From: Oscillospiraceae bacterium
Lineage (GTDB): Bacteria > Bacillota > Clostridia > Oscillospirales > Ruminococcaceae
DNA: 8,633 nt
Direction of reading: 5' to 3'
Assembly (NCBI GenBank): GCA_031281115.1
Contig: JAITFV010000095.1
Location: 1-8,633, forward strand
Position numbers and translations under genes: made by a program. The notes beneath the pieces are model-generated. The model saw only the letters and a list, made by a program, of their open reading frames with translations, did no database searches and was not told the origin of the DNA. Shown one piece after another: positions 6,163 through 8,633 of this stretch. Positions within the stretch are counted from its first letter, which is position 1. Every line of letters begins with the position of its first letter.

Positions 6163-6191
6163 TTAAGGGTGCTTTCGCATCCTTAATTTTT
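6163..6191 (+). terminator. Intrinsic terminator of smpB
   Basis: Stem TTAAGGGTGC (6163-6172), loop TTTC, GCATCCTTAA (6177-6186) with one G:T pair, then TTTTT. It begins 10 nt after the smpB stop codon. Confidence 0.9.
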
Positions 6192-6218
6192 ATCAATAAG
6201 GGATTGCCAAGAAATAAA

Positions 6219-6306
6219 GTTGACATTTGAATGAATCAAACGTCAACGCTCGCCGCCAATGGCGGCGAACAGCGGTTCCCGCTGTCATAGCAATTTCGCA
6301 TTTCAT
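6219..6306. repeat. Two-hairpin repeat family, copy B, with an extra 5' hairpin
   Basis: Core 6248-6306 matches 4910-4968 at 54 of 59 positions. It folds as GCCGCC/GGCGGC (6252-6266) and ACAGCGG/CCGCTGT (6269-6285). Directly before it, GTTGACATTTGA (6219-6230) pairs with TCAAACGTCAAC (6236-6247) around a 5-nt loop with one mismatch. Its first 12 bases also occur at 8506-8517, just before copy 2 of the four-hairpin repeat. It lies between the smpB and spoIIID terminators, so outside both transcription units. Confidence 0.75.
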
Positions 6307-6315
6307 GCTTCAAGA

Positions 6316-6340
6316 AAAACCGCCCTCCTCGGGCGGTTTT
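6316..6340. terminator. Terminator of spoIIID
   Basis: A perfect 10-bp stem AAAACCGCCC (6316-6325), loop TCCTC, GGGCGGTTTT (6331-6340). On the minus strand it lies 24 bp after the spoIIID stop codon and ends in a T-rich run. Confidence 0.88.
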
Positions 6341-6364
6341 CGCTGTTGTTTTAAATATTTCTGC

Positions 6365-6655
6365 TTACAATCTCCCTGCGCTTTCCGCGCTGTATTTCAA
6401 CTTTGTCGCCATACCTCCGCGAATGTGACGTTCCTGTTTGTTTTTTTCGAGTACCGCCGCGACGTCTTTGTGCAGAGCGGGGTTAGTTTTTTCGAGTCTT
6501 GATGTTATATCTTGATGTACCGTACTTTTACTTATTCCGAACACTTTCGCGGCTTCTCTCACGGTCGCGTTGTTAGCGATGATGTACTTTCCCAGACTTA
6601 CACATCTTTCCTGCTTCGTCCCATAGTCGGAAGCTGTTATTATCTTACGTTTCAC
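6365..6655 (-). CDS. spoIIID: Sporulation transcriptional regulator SpoIIID
   Basis: SpoIIID is a small DNA-binding protein that switches mother-cell genes between the sigma-E and sigma-K stages of endospore formation. The 96-residue product has the helix-turn-helix TVREAAKVFGISKSTVHQDITSRL (31-54), which matches the family's 'TVR..AK.FG(V/I)SKSTVHKDLTERL'. The diagnostic C-terminal basic region RHIRGGMATKLKY (76-88) makes extra DNA contacts. The N-terminal helix QERCVSLGKYIIANNAT also fits. Length is normal, with about 10 extra residues at the N-terminus. The start is a GTG at 6655, supported by GGAGGGG (6668-6662) 6 nt upstream. It is transcribed alone and ends at the hairpin at 6316-6340. 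I saw no convincing sigma-E promoter in the 175-bp gap upstream. Confidence 0.96.
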   Translation of the reverse strand: MKRKIITASDYGTKQERCVSLGKYIIANNATVREAAKVFGISKSTVHQDITSRLEKTNPALHKDVAAVLEKNKQERHIRGGMATKLKYSAESAGRL

Positions 6656-6803
6656 TTATCGCCCCTCCGCTAAATCGGTTTATAGATTAATATGCGGGAA
6701 AGGGAGAATTAATTACATATTTGTAGGACGGCGGCTTGTTCGCGCAGGTTTTCATATGAATATTACAAATAAAATATGCTAATGATTTTATTAAAACTGA
6801 CGA

Positions 6804-6824
6804 TATAATATTAAACGTGGAGGG
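6804..6824 (+). promoter_or_regulatory. -10 box and ribosome site of rfbG
   Basis: A perfect TATAAT at 6804-6809 is followed by GGAGGG at 6819-6824, 6 nt before the ATG at 6831. The base 17 nt upstream of the -10 does not look like TTGACA, so the -35 is weak or activator-dependent. The rest of the divergent gap 6656-6803 is AT-rich and shows no other clear site. Confidence 0.5.
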
Positions 6825-6830
6825 TTCAGG

Positions 6831-7862
6831 ATGATTAAATCTTCTTTTTGGAACAAAAAACGCATATTTGTCACAGGTCACACCGGATTCAAAGGCACGT
6901 GGCTCTGCCGGATACTCGAGAATTTAAGCGCAGATGTTACCGGATACGCTCTCGCGCCTCAAACTACTCCCAATCTGTTTGAAAATTGTAAACCGGATAT
7001 TAACTCTGTAATCGGTGATATCAGAGATTACAACGCGCTTTCACGCGCTTTTAAAAACGCAAATCCCGAAATAGTGATTCATATGGCAGCGCAGCCCTTA
7101 GTGTTCGAATCATACAAGGAGCCGCGCTATACCTACGAAACAAACGTGATGGGGACAGTTAATATCCTCGAATGTGTAAAAAAAAGCAGCACTGTAAAAT
7201 CTGTTTTAAATGTCACAACCGACAAAGTTTATTTGAATCCGGGTCACACTGAAGGATACCGTGAAGACGAAAAGCTCTGCGGTTTCGACCCTTATGCGAA
7301 CTCGAAATCATGCTCGGAGCTCGTGACCTACAGTTATAAAAAATCATTCTTGGACGCACTCGGAGTAGCTGTTTCGACCGCACGCTCCGGGAATGTAATA
7401 GGCGGCGGGGATTTTTCTGAAAACCGCCTGATTCCCGATTGTGTGCGGGCGGTTTCAAAAAATGAAACAATAAAAATCCGCAATAAAAACTCAGTGCGGC
7501 CATATCAGCATGTCTTGGATACGCTTTTTGCTTACTTATTAATTGTCGAGAGCCAAGCTTCCGGCGAATATAACATAGGCCCTCACGAAAGCGATTGCGC
7601 GACGAGCGGAGAACTCGCGGCGATGTTCTGTAATGCATGGGGAGAAAACGCAGGCTGGGAGCCTATTTCAATTGATAATCCGCACGAGGATAATCTTTTA
7701 AAATTAGACTGTTCTAAAATTGAGCGCGAACTGGATTGGAAGCCTTCCTGGGATATCGGGAGAGCGGTTGAAGAAACAGTATTGTGGCATAAAACATATT
7801 TAAACAAAGGCAGCATTGAATCAGTCATGTCCGAACAAATCGGTGAATTTATACGGCGGTGA
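6831..7862 (+). CDS. rfbG: CDP-glucose 4,6-dehydratase
   Basis: A 343-residue extended short-chain dehydrogenase/reductase. The enzyme removes water from CDP-D-glucose to give CDP-4-keto-6-deoxy-D-glucose, the first committed step to CDP-linked deoxysugars such as abequose, paratose or tyvelose. Evidence: the NAD-binding loop TGHTGFKGTW (15-24), with GHTGFKG(S/T)W characteristic of this dehydratase; 'VTGYALAPQTTPNLFE' (36-51), a family hallmark; HMAAQPLV (84-91); the catalytic TTDK (129-132) and Y155-x3-K159 in DPYANSKSCSELV; and ARSGNVIGGGDFSENRLIPD (184-203). The start has a good GGAGGG site. The family usually sits beside rfbF (cytidylyltransferase) and a downstream aminotransferase-like or reductase gene. 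Neither is present here: the left neighbour is divergent spoIIID and the right neighbour a convergent GNAT. It appears to be a single-gene unit. Confidence 0.93.
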   Translation: MIKSSFWNKKRIFVTGHTGFKGTWLCRILENLSADVTGYALAPQTTPNLFENCKPDINSVIGDIRDYNALSRAFKNANPEIVIHMAAQPLVFESYKEPRYTYETNVMGTVNILECVKKSSTVKSVLNVTTDKVYLNPGHTEGYREDEKLCGFDPYANSKSCSELVTYSYKKSFLDALGVAVSTARSGNVIGGGDFSENRLIPDCVRAVSKNETIKIRNKNSVRPYQHVLDTLFAYLLIVESQASGEYNIGPHESDCATSGELAAMFCNAWGENAGWEPISIDNPHEDNLLKLDCSKIERELDWKPSWDIGRAVEETVLWHKTYLNKGSIESVMSEQIGEFIRR

Positions 7863-7900
7863 ATTAACAAATATAACTCACCGCCGCATAATCGTTTTTT
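7854..7900 (+). terminator. Candidate terminator of rfbG
   Basis: CGGCGGTGA (7854-7862, including the rfbG stop codon) pairs perfectly with TCACCGCCG (7878-7886) around a 15-nt loop. Six T residues follow at 7895-7900. The 8-nt gap before the T-run and the long loop make it a weaker candidate than the others in the window. Confidence 0.55.
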
Positions 7901-7912
7901 ACCTGCGAAACC

Positions 7913-7941
7913 CTGTTATCCATTTCTTAAATGGATAACAG
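7913..7941. repeat. Perfect 13-bp inverted repeat
   Basis: CTGTTATCCATTT (7913-7925), loop CTT, AAATGGATAACAG (7929-7941). There is no adjacent T-run on either strand. It may be a back-up terminator or an insertion-type palindrome in the 250-bp gap after rfbG. Confidence 0.7.
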
Positions 7942-8008
7942 TATTAACATCTTTTGCAGTCAGCAAACCTTGTTTATATTTTCATTAAGTCCTTTCTTCA
8001 CCAACGAA

Positions 8009-8039
8009 GACTGAAAACAACGTTTTCCCCGTTTCAGTC
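8009..8039. repeat. Imperfect inverted repeat downstream of the GNAT gene
   Basis: GACTGAAAAC (8009-8018) pairs with GTTTCAGTC (8031-8039) with one bulged A. The inner GTTTT at 8022-8026 offers a competing fold with AAAAC. It lies about 75 nt past the GNAT stop codon on the minus strand and might end that message. The remaining stretch 7942-8112 has no gene I can support. Confidence 0.45.
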
Positions 8040-8112
8040 GTATTTTGTTTCAAACTTATGCCTCTGTTGTATGCACATGTTCGCTGTTTTCATGCACTAA
8101 CAACGCTTAATT

Positions 8113-8478
8113 TTAAAGCATCTCGGTTTTCAGCTCATAATACACTACGCTGTCTTCCGGTTTCGCCCATACCTCACGGAAGCCGAGCTTTTTATATACA
8201 TGGCGTGCGCGGTGGTTGTTTATATCTACATCTAAGATGATTTTCACATAATTGTAATTTGTAAATAATTCGTCGATTAAGATACGCAGAAACCGCGTAC
8301 CATAACCCTTATCGCGCATAGCAGGTTCAATTTCAATGCTGATTTGCGCTATTTTATTACCCATGTTATGACAATTCATCTCACCGACAGGCTGACCGTC
8401 AACTTCAATAATTAACTCCATATAGTTATCGTCGGGCGTTACGCTGCGAATCGTCAGTTCATCCTTTTTTATAAACAT
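8113..8478 (-). CDS. GNAT-family N-acetyltransferase
   Basis: A 121-residue single-domain GNAT protein, which transfers an acetyl group from acetyl-CoA to an amine; the substrate is not predictable from sequence. Motif A is seen as IAQISIEIEPAMRDKGYGTRFLRILIDELF (about 43-72), with the pyrophosphate-binding loop RDKGYG at 55-60. Motif B follows as KIILDVDINNHRARHVYKKLGFREV (79-103), with the usual N-x-x-A-x-x-(V/L)-Y-x-K-L-G-F pattern. It lacks the longer N-terminal strands of many GNATs and is short for the family, but both core motifs are complete. The ATG at 8478 has AAGGA about 8 nt upstream. It converges with rfbG and diverges from the four-hairpin repeat at the window edge. Confidence 0.88.
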   Translation of the reverse strand: MFIKKDELTIRSVTPDDNYMELIIEVDGQPVGEMNCHNMGNKIAQISIEIEPAMRDKGYGTRFLRILIDELFTNYNYVKIILDVDINNHRARHVYKKLGFREVWAKPEDSVVYYELKTEML

Positions 8479-8517
8479 TGGCTTTTTCCTTATACAGCAA
8501 ATCTTGTTGACATTTGA

Positions 8518-8633
8518 TATAGTCCTTTAACTTAAAAAGCGTTTCGCTTTTTAAGTTAAAGGGGCTTGCGCTGTTGCGACAGCGCCCGCTGCGCTCACGC
8601 AGCGGAAACCCGTTTAAATTGAAACTGTGGAAC
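8518..8633 (+). repeat. Four-hairpin intergenic repeat, copy 2 (cut by window end)
   Basis: Aligned base for base with 3444-3559 and in the same orientation. H1 (8524-8562), H2 (8568-8585) and H3 (8586-8605) are complete; H4 starts at 8611 and is cut in its loop. Only 8571 (C for T) and 8582 (G for A) differ, and these pair in H2. Whatever gene follows on the plus strand is outside the window. TTGACA stands 5 bp before the copy (8507-8512), as it does near copy 1 (3436-3441). Confidence 0.92.

Noticed and set aside
6153..6364. tmRNA gene next to smpB
   Set aside because: The gap is only about 210 bp and is filled by a terminator, a repeat and another terminator; no tRNA-Ala-like ends or tag frame are seen.
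6227..6502. Plus-strand 91-codon frame over the spoIIID 3' end
   Set aside because: It runs through a repeat, a terminator and the opposite strand of spoIIID, with a Cys/Phe-rich shadow product.
6656..6760. Sigma-E promoter for spoIIID
   Set aside because: GCATATTAAT-like bases exist on the minus strand, but no -35 at the right spacing supports them.
8058..8240. Plus-strand 60-codon frame opposite the GNAT gene
   Set aside because: It overlaps the conserved GNAT coding region and has no ribosome site or recognisable motif.

Overview
The window looks like chromosomal DNA from a spore-forming, low-to-mid GC Clostridia-type Firmicute, probably Oscillospiraceae/Ruminococcaceae-like. Three things support this. 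SecA1 has the clostridial motif wording and a C-terminal zinc motif. A clear SpoIIID and a CotF-family coat protein mark an endospore former. A secreted protein carries dockerin-like repeats of the kind common in gut and rumen Clostridia. No plasmid, phage or transposase gene is visible.

Layout. 1-660: an AT-rich orphan ORF with a possible ParB-like motif, unlike its neighbours in composition. 708-3428: secA. 3444-3576: a four-hairpin repeat, followed at once by a 130-aa unknown protein (3597-3989). 4049-4090: a terminator shared by convergent genes. 4088-4771 (-): a secreted protein with degenerate dockerin-like repeats behind a near-consensus sigma-A promoter. 4871-4968: hairpin-rich repeat of a second family. 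5024-5058: terminator, then two small spore coat genes on the minus strand (5061-5327, and a 57-codon gene at 5411-5584). 5646-6152: smpB with a promoter placed so that its mRNA may be leaderless. 6219-6306: second copy of the two-hairpin repeat. 6365-6655 (-): spoIIID. 6831-7862: a solitary CDP-glucose 4,6-dehydratase gene. 7863-8112: non-coding with several inverted repeats. 8113-8478 (-): a GNAT acetyltransferase. 8518-8633: a second, cut-off copy of the four-hairpin repeat.

How the genes relate. There is no single large operon. secA (protein export) and smpB (trans-translation) are housekeeping genes. spoIIID and the coat pair are mother-cell sporulation genes. rfbG could supply a CDP-deoxysugar for a surface or spore glycan, but its partner genes are not here. 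Most genes are short transcription units bounded by their own hairpins.

The most unusual signal is non-coding. The two copies of the four-hairpin repeat lie about 5 kb apart and match at 114 of 116 aligned positions. The two differences fall on the two partners of one base pair (T:A in one copy, C:G in the other). That is a compensatory change and suggests selection on the folded structure. A second, smaller hairpin family also has two copies here and may share modules with the first.
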